Assembly: GCA_946185485.1 (NCBI GenBank)
Contig: CAMHJQ010000033.1
Span: forward strand, 1 to 32,581
Source of the DNA: an uncultured Prevotellaceae bacterium
Lineage (GTDB): Bacteria > Bacteroidota > Bacteroidia > Bacteroidales > Bacteroidaceae
Reading direction: 5' to 3'
Length of the DNA: 32,581 nt
The notes below the pieces were generated by a model, which was not told the origin of the DNA, ran no database searches, and saw only the letters and a program-made list of their open reading frames with translations. Within the stretch, counting starts at the first letter, position 1. Each line of letters opens with the position of its first letter. Position numbers and translations under genes: made by a program. Shown here piece after piece: positions 10,901 through 16,194 of this stretch.

Positions 10901-12224
10901 TCGTACCAAGTATCCCATCTACCAGAAGGGATGGACCCAGGAAGGTGTGTTCGTCTATACCAAGACCAACGACGTGAGGGCAACTAAGTACAGTGCTAAC
11001 ATTCCTGGTGGCGTGAGTACGATACTGAACCAGTGGAGTCATGAGTATAATGACGTGACGGTGCCATACAGCACATGGACGGCATTTGCTATCCGTCCGC
11101 ATAAGAAGGATCAGACTGCCAAGACACTGATCCGCCTGCCAAAGGCTGATACCAGTTACGACTACTACCAGTGGGATAACACGTCGCCGGCTGAAGGCAG
11201 GCTGACACAGGCTGTCAGCAAGCCCACGACGGGTAAGCTGCTGACTGACGGCACTGCCAACATCAGTGGTGTTACCTATGGTACGGTTTACGGCACAACG
11301 GCACGCACGGCAGGTAACGGCAGCTTCAATGCTGCTATCGCTGACATCCAGTCATCACCGGCCAACTATCAGCTGGTTGGTAATCCCTACCTCTGCTCTA
11401 TCAATATGGCGGAGTTCATAGCTGGTAATTCGGCTAACCTGGAGATAGCAGGCTATTGGACCTACGACAACAACAATACCGGCTCACCGATTACCTCGGG
11501 CATCATCGGCCCCATGCAGTCATTCTTTGTCAAGGCAAAAGAAGGCGCGTCACAAATCGTCTTCACGCCCGCCATGATGATAGACGGAAATACCACGGTT
11601 CCTTCTCCTGCGCCCATGCAGGGTATTACTCTCACGGCCCAAAACGAGCAGGGACAGTCGGCTGCCAATGTGATCATTGGTGAGGAACAAGGAAACGTAG
11701 AGGCACTCTTCGACTCGAACCTCGCTGACGTACCGATGGTTTATACCGTTGCGGGCAGTCAGGCAGTGAGCATCAACCAGATGCCGGAGTTGCAACTGGT
11801 ATCGTTTGGTGTGACGTGCAACAGCGATGAGGCCGTTGATGTCACGCTAACGGGCGTGGATGCCATTGGCGGCGACCTTGTGGTGGTCGATGCTGTCAAT
11901 GGTACAACGCAAGCGGTGACAGAGGGCATGTCGGTCAGCGTGCTGCCCAACGAATATGGTCGCTACTTCCTCATAAACCGTGGTACTACGGATATCGACC
12001 AGCAGCTGAAGAGTGGTATTGTGGTCAGTAGTCATGGTGGTCTGGTCACTGTTTCGGCTGGTCAGCCTCTTGGTACCGTACGTGCGCTGTCGGTCAATGG
12101 TGGTACGCTGTTTAGCGCTACTGGCTGTCAGCAACAAGTACAGTTCCCGCTGCAGCAGGGCGTTTACATCATCCAGACGGAGGGCGCAGCCGGACGTAGC
12201 TCAACGAAGATTGTGGTGAGGTAA
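1923..12224 (+). CDS. Giant modular surface protein with T9SS C-terminal sorting domain
   Basis: A 3433-residue protein with one uninterrupted frame. Residues 1-32 form a Sec signal peptide ending near SSAWGQ. Two related beta domains of about 100 residues follow (about 60-160 and 198-303; shared words 'PR-LFNR' and 'VHLNAIK'), then four related modules of about 290 residues (about 450-1670; shared words 'YAR-Y-LT..DG' and 'GYYLYN'). A long mostly beta region follows, with a WNGTGSNWNSDANWG motif near 2777. Near 3152-3210 lie LVGNPYLCSIN and GPMQSFFVKA, a signature common just before T9SS tails. The last 65 residues match a type A T9SS C-terminal domain, with GVYIIQ then STKIVVR at the end. 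It should cross the outer membrane by T9SS and be anchored there. Met6 or Met7 are possible alternative starts. Position after fimbrillin genes suggests adhesion; no catalytic domain was recognised. Confidence 0.88.
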   Translation: MKRNIMMKQSIYLTKYLLFTLLLCVGSSAWGQGLSSTSLTGSMYTGGSTTLNLNTSTDLVYGDVNVHYSNFADLINYKVLEIVVNEGTPRLLFNRASGDGNGGVFLEINAKTHSYVTAQGSTWRIDLEKIRLNDAGHNVHLNAIKGANYQNVNIKSITLYSYPANSLTTEIFKTWSDVGKWVSSTGTPSCDNQFGNAVSNGTGIYGDGSNVNKLNYADLTNYSKLQVSYTGAFPRFLFNRQNDNNTDNGMIEVNSAGTYATVADGIITIDLAKLASDHGEYVHLNAIKAPWGESSTTVFSGRLYKADEWASIAFPTLTKGTAAHTQEEELVIPANNQFTISAAYFKELLNNNYPKYLRFTAYNSNNEPIEILNVSSQYNESNWYSFDADGYAYKGGYSDILWDGADPVVVTLPSGTAKLECYALASVYNWSGDCVEPDGGWLITYTPPAPDTFESSLKTGGQKSLYLKDYVETETTSTAVDFSKALEMVSGTPKYARFVLMKGGKAVDPTGLLSISGATPAPQQTSKPKQGYYLYNSGNALSTNGITVTLNTPDYGDYRVVCLLSTDAAAAATDNVVETEPQWDVQYTYSFTKVVTLPYSQMSNKYVQLNCHQMVLDYFGKTEDEMKDVWHADWSVRDKNSRGIQPLRKGNEQGADVWSAYVGYNGNYFDGSYFGATLNQNYIYAGWGTANDKGTNLSEAVHQMLGYLQLYAPSAYDKIQGASDYEIVYQVTDDYHGGMPTMTSRFVFRIPAFENEPNTGMTTADKPQTVSDRSAASFTLGDMPTDAKYARFYLTDADGNPIDPTTILSVTDGTLCGNAKSGYYLYNYGTVLTPTVSIAAPNKYKIYKVVGLFSTNPTADMDAEGTTVNHEPKWDMKWTYTFDYSITTNDLTPTIEWNATTMSVDASSAVSSNEYTDWNTSLEELMAGQHVKWYVTDGAATPTIQPLAIGTERQNGTWTISLPSEFNVSSNVASLYGKKVIEPQQLASWVLANVYAPSEATYADVSNHKIVFEIYTNNAGTGYPNARYTFSIYKGFVGSLKNGVTETTKRILLPTAGINEYTFNALIPSGTRHSRFYLTDKDGNPIDYSNDAHKMEAQYATPVDGNHVSLGTYRYADDPIDFNADESIKLTVSGATLDQYQVVVVTSGDQAVFDGGVMTSEPDWDTKTTYWFKYPAASWSPEDNIEWSAQSMQITAPAIETEKGAGYLENSKTHYTMQWQVVDKSGNAQHLRQGSNRANDYWTFSINGDPFALKDNNTLLTVTNDDKLSSTTFANWAAPVVFAPKNMTMREVAEQGIMLVCRFYEDDQTPLADDLCAMTYTVYIDKQDPHAQLKDGGKRGGETISEGLTAETTNLTLDLTHATTAFQAAIGKPATYARIYLTKSDGTIVVPTTALTGTNGTAFSDASYGYYLYNTGGITLPSAATLQLEAGKYSFYNVIIAMSGDTDEQGHTHDLAPRRAADVRETYEPDYDYIYTIKFAETSTFPGTVAATAFTHSKEILVANDEVATVDIPLAENINKIKKEFGAATFVELASNLHIRWYLTKKGEDGTFDKIPGSENYLTAKGGTYWNHRTEADYGLYWNSATSTLPGNESDAANVMNIRITKNPGGSVPALTGSWEDYQLVIVMSNDLTGQTTADILDAYNNVTGKKLTHEPDNLNMVYTYSFFKETAFLFVHDKGASERPYHTQADFADVVQQYNWNNSNSTRENVNEKIRQGVHTVEYDIYVDPTSSTPINLKLPFEDYYGTGDVLEPAAYIRWYDWMTDVNNTRLAIAGGASSMLEDLTETNQGATVSRGLFMLNNSVNAIKPIHTNVGVTFNPAGLDGLVNIACDVSKYYDGIYTGSADDNRPGFEGKKKPYLMHEPTLSTRYIFHIRPASVIATNIQIGHDKLNAGGKDMFQLAEDNGRISVAMKDANTEFSIRANLSDLGYYYINSGTAQLKCSKIAWYAYFEDETGIYRNDTKLAVTALSGSSETNRISLLTVGALNGTYNAISGGASKSITATYGHRFHLVGYIGDGSVMAPVVHYEVNLIEAPGYPVSELPLERTEAYLRQHMTLQATVDFDGLCGTELSADLSEQGKNHSTEPLPWDEAQYGFCYPDVRRIYVSNDDMLGISPIHGDYMLLRSMNKSFSPADYKYLWWDGTLLYDYTYNYGLQDQGKYGSFLYVDASDESRTIAKMDFQAQLCAGSELCFTGVIANMTSGQVNPQVMATVYAIKGNGERTRVVSFHSSNLSTMVSGTYANGKWYQVYGRVAIPSSVDLTNVDHYEVDIDNYSPGTKGADYAVDQLQFYTSNAKLKVKQQDVQCGDKKVVINVYVDAESLSSKMGKNVYWRLCNSNGTPLTDATLYDNNDNLYGTTAVPNTVPESVPSESAFVASSSTNGFFTGTDGLLYFSLAKKGFALEQGEQYYVSVYSLGESAVTDEALWGRNTDACDVYSPIFVPKMMYLEMQDGLGEVVTTVDGSCSTGEATVNLKVVLQMPDDDEISGFKAYDGVHFDFFKGTLVEFNAYKITVGENDYYLSDALKHYRNKENISGSDTYKTVTTLEASYESVNPNYYAVISQAITAGKLFLSYSNQFSGTITSENASIAALPIEDVVNNGTQDFHICSPLEYNFTINTTGNAPTLVLGFEDVTTYPEGIRVIRVGKEQLLNMQKGDGFLLHIPVNTFKVNDDATAKAGTLNIVGDMDLLKYATADAYQTTDSKVSADVSKVATFAATSIDGSHMFVSVNFHGDGVTKPTFYEGYAYRMFFQVRDADDATACEGNVEFLLKVVPEFVTWNGTGSNWNSDANWGRSTRTELYKSADATQNTATTAQEGIYQENSELRGNATIPKTYVPMKFTYVTIPSGLRAPNLMDLTYNAEKIYENMGTGATTNIQYDLMVRYTEQTCQDHSISGDVYDCEKFYGNWAKELYLKPGAELVNQQYLTYEKVWVEKELQSNTWTLMSTPLQNTYAGDMYVPYSDAADDNGRQLTEAFQPISFSTTADAAGFAYSRTKYPIYQKGWTQEGVFVYTKTNDVRATKYSANIPGGVSTILNQWSHEYNDVTVPYSTWTAFAIRPHKKDQTAKTLIRLPKADTSYDYYQWDNTSPAEGRLTQAVSKPTTGKLLTDGTANISGVTYGTVYGTTARTAGNGSFNAAIADIQSSPANYQLVGNPYLCSINMAEFIAGNSANLEIAGYWTYDNNNTGSPITSGIIGPMQSFFVKAKEGASQIVFTPAMMIDGNTTVPSPAPMQGITLTAQNEQGQSAANVIIGEEQGNVEALFDSNLADVPMVYTVAGSQAVSINQMPELQLVSFGVTCNSDEAVDVTLTGVDAIGGDLVVVDAVNGTTQAVTEGMSVSVLPNEYGRYFLINRGTTDIDQQLKSGIVVSSHGGLVTVSAGQPLGTVRALSVNGGTLFSATGCQQQVQFPLQQGVYIIQTEGAAGRSSTKIVVR
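2101..2850 (+). repeat. Twin N-terminal beta domains inside the giant protein
   Basis: Two divergent copies of an approximately 100-residue unit encoded in tandem. Both contain a Y-x-D/N-x-x-N-Y start, 'PR-LFNR', a G-rich turn, an I-D-L-x-K/E strand and 'VHLNAIK'. The copies lie at about 2101-2400 and 2515-2830. The similarity is visible at protein level and is weak in DNA, so the duplication is old. They may be ligand-binding modules, but no named family was recognised. Confidence 0.6.
3270..6940 (+). repeat. Four tandem ~290-residue modules inside the giant protein
   Basis: Module starts are at about 3270, 4191, 5031 and 5910. Each begins with a G-x-x-x-x-L-like lead, then 'YARF/Y-x-L-x-x-x-x-G-x-x-x-D/V-P', 'GYYLYN' (degenerate in module 3), a strand with 'Y-x-V-V' and an 'S-G-D' or 'S-T' turn, then 'E-P-x-W/Y-D' and a 'TY-F' strand. 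Each ends in a second half with 'W-x-A-x-x-M' and 'A/Q-L-R/A-x-G'. The modules are diverged, so exact slippage is unlikely. The architecture suggests a long filamentous stalk. Confidence 0.6.
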
Positions 12225-12227
12225 TAA

Positions 12228-12262
12228 ACATGAAAGATGAAAAATGAAATATGAAACATTGA
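12228..12262 (+). repeat. Short A-rich word repeat spanning a gene start
   Basis: The spacer and first codons after the giant gene are built of a repeated word close to ATGAAA/ATGAAAGATGAAA. The repeat supplies the start codon and the first residues (MKYETLKK) of the next gene. Comparable low-complexity word blocks occur at other gene borders in this window. Confidence 0.4.
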
Positions 12263-12549
12263 AGAAATATCAGATGTGTCTATGGATGGTGTTGCTGCTT
12301 GCTGCTGTTTGCGCAGGCTGCAGCACCATCAGCGATGATGAGCCGGACTTCCGCATGCTGGCTATCAGTCGCGAGGAAAACGAGGAGAGCGTTGCTGCCT
12401 ATTGGGCTGCCAACGGTCTGCTGATTCCTTATTCGCCGCAGGAGGACCGCCGCATCTACAATCTCTTTGCCACGAGCATCATCCCGCGCATCTATTTCTG
12501 CCGCGACGGCATCGTGACGCGCATTGACATTGAGAAGTTTTCAATTTAA
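12244..12549 (+). CDS. Small predicted lipoprotein of unknown function
   Basis: A 101-residue protein with a charged N-terminus, a hydrophobic stretch at 11-23 and a possible lipobox CAGC with Cys26. The mature part is about 75 residues, with a conserved-looking centre RRIYNLFATSIIPRIYF followed by a C-R-D-G turn and a final strand IVTRIDI. The 'P-x-I-Y-F-x-x-D-G-x-I' end resembles the last strands of a thioredoxin-like fold, but the rest of such a fold is absent, so this is only a resemblance. It lies 19 bases after the giant T9SS protein and is probably the last gene of that operon. The lipobox has Cys at -3, which is not the usual residue. Confidence 0.6.
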   Translation: MKYETLKKYQMCLWMVLLLAAVCAGCSTISDDEPDFRMLAISREENEESVAAYWAANGLLIPYSPQEDRRIYNLFATSIIPRIYFCRDGIVTRIDIEKFSI

Positions 12550-12573
12550 TCCCATCGAAAATGCTCAAATTAA

Positions 12574-12605
12574 TTTGGCATTTTCCTTACTTATTTGTAC
12601 TTTTG
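12574..12605 (+). promoter_or_regulatory. Bacteroidetes-type promoter for the exbB operon
   Basis: TTTG at 12574-12577 is separated by 20 bases from TACTTTTG at 12598-12605, matching the primary Bacteroidetes promoter TTTG-N19-21-TAnnTTTG. Transcription should start near 12610. This rules out an upstream ATG at 12595, which lies inside the promoter, as the start of exbB. Confidence 0.75.
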
Positions 12606-12630
12606 CAGCCAAATTATGAAAACAACAACA

Positions 12631-13476
12631 ATGAAACGAATCGTCATGCTATTTTTCTTCATGTTGGTGCTGGGTGCTGTGCCAGTGGCATACGCACAGC
12701 AGCAGGACGTGAAGGATACTGTGGAGATAGCTGAGGACGTAGACTCCATGGAGGCCTATGTGGCCGATTCGGCAATGGCTGCCATTGAGGCCGAACTGGA
12801 GGGAATGAATGGCGATGGAGCTGAAGAGGAAGGCGGCGGACTGCACAAACAACTCAAGCGTAAGTTCATCGAGGGATCGACGAGTTTTATGTCGCTGGTG
12901 GCTCTGGCCTTGGTGCTGGGCCTGGCGTTCTGTATCGAGCGACTCATCTACCTGACACTGTCGGAAATCAATGCCAAGCGGCTGATGCAGGACATCGACG
13001 TCAAGTTGGAAAAGAACGATGTGGAGGGTGCCAAGACACTCTGCCGCAACACCCGAGGTCCTGTAGCCAGCATCTGCTACCAGGGACTGCTGCACATCAA
13101 GGAACCCTTGGAGCAGATAGACCGCCAGCTGACCAACTATGGCACGGTACAGGTGTCGAACATGGAGAAAGGCTGTTCATGGATACGCATGTACATTGCC
13201 GTGGCGCCGTCGTTGGGATTCCTGGGTACTGTCATCGGCATGGTGATGGCCTTCGACCGCATCCAGACGGCAGGCGACATCAGTCCCACCATTGTGGCTG
13301 AGGGTATGAAGGTGGCACTCATCACAACCATCTTCGGTATCATTGTGGCCATCATCCTGCAGTTCTTCTACAACTACATCCTCTCGAAGATTGAACGCTT
13401 GACGCTCCACATGGAGGAGAGCGCTATCACGCTGATGGATTCTATCACTAACTATCAATCGCGCAACAATGGCTGA
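12631..13476 (+). CDS. exbB: ExbB/TolQ/MotA-family proton channel protein
   Basis: ExbB forms the proton channel that, with ExbD, energises TonB at the inner membrane. The protein has a signal-like N-terminus (MKRIVMLFFFMLVLG...AYA), as is common in Bacteroidetes ExbB. It then has an acidic periplasmic stretch and three membrane segments at about 86-110, 184-210 and 229-252. The conserved block APSLGFLGTVIGMVMAFDRI lies in the second segment. The start was placed at 12631 because the predicted transcript begins near 12610 and the signal peptide then begins MKR. ATG at 12616 (adding MKTTT) is the alternative. The end overlaps the next small gene by 8 bases, indicating translational coupling. 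Identity is firm; the start is moderately sure. Confidence 0.92.
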   Translation: MKRIVMLFFFMLVLGAVPVAYAQQQDVKDTVEIAEDVDSMEAYVADSAMAAIEAELEGMNGDGAEEEGGGLHKQLKRKFIEGSTSFMSLVALALVLGLAFCIERLIYLTLSEINAKRLMQDIDVKLEKNDVEGAKTLCRNTRGPVASICYQGLLHIKEPLEQIDRQLTNYGTVQVSNMEKGCSWIRMYIAVAPSLGFLGTVIGMVMAFDRIQTAGDISPTIVAEGMKVALITTIFGIIVAIILQFFYNYILSKIERLTLHMEESAITLMDSITNYQSRNNG

Positions 13477-13600
13477 AGCAGGAAATCAATTATTGGCAGA
13501 GGTCATGTTGTGGCTGATGTATATCGCCCTCTTCGTGGCTGTGGTGGTCGTCCTTGTGTCGGCCGTCCGTTCGTTCTGGCTCGATAACCATAAGAGTTGA
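13469..13600 (+). CDS. 43-residue single-pass membrane protein between exbB and exbD
   Basis: The frame begins with ATG at 13469, overlapping the last codons of exbB by 8 bases, and stops with TGA at 13598-13600, just 3 bases before the exbD start. The product begins MAEAGNQLLAEVMLWLMYIA and has one transmembrane helix (about 13-33) followed by a short R/D/H/K tail. Tight packing on both sides and a clear hydrophobic helix argue for a real gene that size filters usually miss. It is plausibly a small accessory subunit of the ExbB-ExbD complex. No family name is claimed. Confidence 0.7.
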   Translation: MAEAGNQLLAEVMLWLMYIALFVAVVVVLVSAVRSFWLDNHKS

Positions 13601-13603
13601 GAG

Positions 13604-14137
13604 ATGCAGTTACGCCGTACGAAGCGGGACATACCCGAACTTAATACCACGTCGACAGCAGACATCTCGTTCATGCTGTTGGTGTTCTTCTTGGTCACCT
13701 CGTCAATGGATGCCGACAAGGGACTGGGACGTAAGTTGTCGCCGCCCGACGAGCCGCAACAGGAACTGCAGGACATCAATCGCAGCAATGTGCTCCAGAT
13801 ACGCCTTGACGACCAGGACGCGCTGTACTGCGACGACCAGGCTGTGACGCTGGCACAGTTGCAGCAGCAGGTGGAGTCGTTTGTGGCTTCGCGCCAGACC
13901 GACCGCTACGTCATTGCCGTGGAGACCGGCAGCAAGACCAGCTATAATGCCTATTTCGAGATGCAGGACGCCGTTGTAGCCGCCTATCACTCCCTGCGTG
14001 AAAAAATGGCCAGGAGCAAGTATGGTCATCCCCTCAGCCAATGTACGCAGGAGGAACTGGATGCCATAGCCGAGTGCTACCCCCAGCGCATCAGCGAGGC
14101 GGTGGTCAGCGAGGCTTCGCCTCTAAATAATAAATAA
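13604..14137 (+). CDS. exbD: ExbD/TolR-family biopolymer transport protein (first copy)
   Basis: A 177-residue protein with the ExbD layout: a short basic cytoplasmic start (MQLRRTKRDIPELNTTSTAD), one membrane helix ISFMLLVFFLV, and a periplasmic domain. Asp20 at the head of the helix corresponds to the conserved proton-relay Asp of ExbD/TolR. The C-terminal region is longer than in classical ExbD, with an extra helical stretch EELDAIAECYPQRISEAVV. It works with ExbB to use the proton gradient for TonB-dependent outer-membrane transport. It starts 3 bases after the small membrane protein gene and is followed by a second exbD, a duplication usual in Bacteroidetes. Confidence 0.92.
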   Translation: MQLRRTKRDIPELNTTSTADISFMLLVFFLVTSSMDADKGLGRKLSPPDEPQQELQDINRSNVLQIRLDDQDALYCDDQAVTLAQLQQQVESFVASRQTDRYVIAVETGSKTSYNAYFEMQDAVVAAYHSLREKMARSKYGHPLSQCTQEELDAIAECYPQRISEAVVSEASPLNNK

Positions 14138-14172
14138 AAAATATAAAATAAAAAAAGAGAAGAGACTAATCT

Positions 14173-14210
14173 GAAACTTCAAACTTCAAAAGTAATCATA
14201 AATTTCAAAC
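14173..14210 (+). repeat. Short 'TTCAAAC' word repeat in the exbD-exbD gap
   Basis: The 79-base AT-rich gap between the two exbD genes holds repeats of a CTTCAAA word and the string AATCATAAATTTCAAAC. The same words occur in reverse complement at 22961-22990 between two other genes, as AATCATAAAC followed by TTCAAATTTCAAAC. This suggests a dispersed repeat, not chance composition. Confidence 0.5.
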
Positions 14211-14216
14211 AAATAG

Positions 14217-14687
14217 ATGAGTCGTTTTAGGGAAACAAAACGTGAAGTACCGGGGTTGAACATGGCTGCCATGCCCGACCTGATATTCACCGTGCTGTTT
14301 TTCTTCATGATAGTCACCCACATGCGTGATGTCAAGCCACAGGTGCACTATACCGTGCCGCAGGGTACAGAGGTGGAGAAGGCACGCCAGTCGGGCGTTG
14401 TCTATATCTTCATCGGCAAGCCTGTCGACGAGCAGGGACGTGTGCTGTCGGACGAGACGCGCATCCAGGTCAACGACCGTCTGGTACACGTAGGCCAGAT
14501 AGGCGAGGAGATAGACAAGGCTCGTGCAGTGATGGCAGAGGACGACCGTCCGCGGCTGGTCGTCAGTTTGCAGGCCGACCGCGACACGGAGATGGGCATC
14601 ATCAACAATGTGAAGCAGGCGCTGCGCGAGGCCGGTGCCCTGAACATCAACTACTCGGCGACGAACAGGAATAAGAAGATACAATAA
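14217..14687 (+). CDS. exbD: ExbD/TolR-family biopolymer transport protein (second copy)
   Basis: A 156-residue ExbD paralogue. It starts MSRFRETKREVPGLNMAAMP, then Asp21 as the conserved proton-relay residue, then a single helix LIFTVLFFFMIV and a periplasmic domain ending in a typical ExbD fold (LVVSLQADRDTEMGIINNVKQAL). Compared with the first copy it lacks the extra C-terminal helix. Two different ExbD proteins may form a mixed dimer inside the ExbB ring; that is inference. The 79-base spacer before it holds a low-complexity repeat but no clear promoter, so it probably shares the exbB transcript. Confidence 0.92.
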   Translation: MSRFRETKREVPGLNMAAMPDLIFTVLFFFMIVTHMRDVKPQVHYTVPQGTEVEKARQSGVVYIFIGKPVDEQGRVLSDETRIQVNDRLVHVGQIGEEIDKARAVMAEDDRPRLVVSLQADRDTEMGIINNVKQALREAGALNINYSATNRNKKIQ

Positions 14688-14718
14688 TCAATTTCCAATA
14701 TTTTAAAAAACACGGAGT

Positions 14719-16026
14719 ATGTTACAGAAACTTTTTGGATTCGACGCGTCTACGATGACGTTGCGCAAGGAGGTGATAGGCGGCATCACCACCTTTCTGA
14801 CCATGGCCTACATCCTTGCCGTTAACCCCAGCATCCTCTCTGCCACAGGCATGGATGCCGGTGCCGTATTCACCACGACATGTATCTCTGCAGTCGTCGC
14901 TACCCTGGTGATGGCACTCTATGCCAAACTACCGTTCGCACTGGCTCCGGGCATGGGTCTGAACGCTTTCTTTGCATTCACCGTTGTACTCACCATGGGT
15001 TATTCGTGGCAGTTTGCACTGACCGCTGTGTTGATTGAGGGTATCATCTTTATCCTGCTGACCGTCACCGGCCTGCGTAGGCACATTGTCAATGCCATCC
15101 CGCTGGTGATGCGCCGTGCCATCAGTCCGGGCATCGGTCTTTTTATCGCCTTCGTGGGGCTTAAGAGCGCGGGCATCGTCACCTCGTCGGAGTCGACCTT
15201 CATCACCCTCGGCGACATGCACGAACCGGGTGTGCTGCTGAGCCTGTTTGGCATCCTGCTGACGGCCGCCCTGCTGGTACGTAAAGTCACTGGTTCCCTG
15301 CTCATCGGCATTCTCGTGACCACTATCATCGGCATACCCCTCGGCATCACCAACTATGGTGGCATCATCTCCACGCCGCCGTCCATAGAGCCTATCTTCT
15401 GGCAGTTCGAGTGGAACAATGTGTTCTCGGTCGACATGGTTGTCGTGGTGCTGACATTCCTGTTCATCGACATGTTCGACACCATCGGCACACTCATCGG
15501 TGTCTCCAACCGTGCCGGTATGGTCGACGACGACGGCAACGTGAAGAACCTGAACCAGGCCTTCATGGCTGACGCCATCGGCACCACCATCGGTGCCATG
15601 CTCGGTACTTCGACGGTGACGACATACGTGGAGAGCGCCTCGGGCGTGAATGTCGGCGGTCGCTCTGGTTTCACCAGCCTCACGACGGCAATCTGCTTTG
15701 CCATTGCGCTGCTCTTTGCTCCCCTGTTCCTGGCTATTCCTGCACAGGCTACGGCAGCTGCGCTGATTCTGGTGGGTGTCATGATGATGTACGAGGTGCG
15801 CAAGGTGGACTTCTCCGACTATGTCACGGGTATTCCCTGCTTCGTCTGTATCGTGCTCATGCCCCTGACCTACAGCATCTCCGACGGCATTCTGCTGGGT
15901 GTCATCTCCTACGTACTGATTCACCTGCTCTCAGGAAAACTCAAGGATAAGGACGAGCGCAACAACATCAACTGGGCCACCATCCTTCTGGCTGTCCTCT
16001 TCATCTGCCGCTACGCCTTCCTGTAG
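14719..16026 (+). CDS. NCS2/AzgA-family purine (guanine/hypoxanthine/adenine) permease
   Basis: This 435-residue inner-membrane transporter opens with the signature of the AzgA branch (PurP, GhxP, PbuG): GFD-x-x-x-T-x-R-x-E, then GGITTFLTMAYILAVNPSIL and GMDAGAVFT. About 12 hydrophobic helices follow, with the conserved loops LAPGMGLNAFFAF, ISPGIGLFIAFVGLKSAGI, FIDMFDTIGTL and GTSTVTTYVESASGV. Members import nucleobases with protons. Which base cannot be read from the sequence. It lies 31 bases after the second exbD on the same strand and may be read through from it. The 168 bases after its stop contain an imperfect palindrome (16032-16047, centred on GGCATGCC) but no clear terminator. Confidence 0.92.
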   Translation: MLQKLFGFDASTMTLRKEVIGGITTFLTMAYILAVNPSILSATGMDAGAVFTTTCISAVVATLVMALYAKLPFALAPGMGLNAFFAFTVVLTMGYSWQFALTAVLIEGIIFILLTVTGLRRHIVNAIPLVMRRAISPGIGLFIAFVGLKSAGIVTSSESTFITLGDMHEPGVLLSLFGILLTAALLVRKVTGSLLIGILVTTIIGIPLGITNYGGIISTPPSIEPIFWQFEWNNVFSVDMVVVVLTFLFIDMFDTIGTLIGVSNRAGMVDDDGNVKNLNQAFMADAIGTTIGAMLGTSTVTTYVESASGVNVGGRSGFTSLTTAICFAIALLFAPLFLAIPAQATAAALILVGVMMMYEVRKVDFSDYVTGIPCFVCIVLMPLTYSISDGILLGVISYVLIHLLSGKLKDKDERNNINWATILLAVLFICRYAFL

Positions 16027-16194
16027 GGAGGGCGTGGCATGCCCCGCAGTCCAGACCCCCTCATGGCCCTCACCCGTTCTGTCTTCCGCACTGTGTCGGC
16101 TCATGAGTCGGTGCCCGACCGCATTGGAGGCGAGATTTACGCATTTTGGACTTGCAATTTATGATAGTTTATAATTTTCGACTAAACGATATTT

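Noticed and set aside
9963..11102. Minus-strand frame of 379 codons
   Set aside because: Shadow of the same giant gene; the product is rich in His, Arg and Cys with no domain pattern.
12595..12615. ATG at 12595 as the start of exbB
   Set aside because: It lies within the promoter (TACTTTTG at 12598-12605), upstream of the expected transcript start.
14929..15924. Minus-strand frame of 331 codons opposite the purine permease
   Set aside because: The product is a highly charged H/D/Q/E-rich chain, the usual antisense reading of a membrane protein gene.
16145..16179. TTTG and TAATTTTC as a promoter for the aminotransferase
   Set aside because: The spacer is 23 bases and the -7 box lacks its final G, so the match is too weak to call.
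16027..16194. Small gene or terminator after the permease
   Set aside because: The region has no frame with a coherent product, and the GGCATGCC-centred palindrome is imperfect and not followed by a T-tract.
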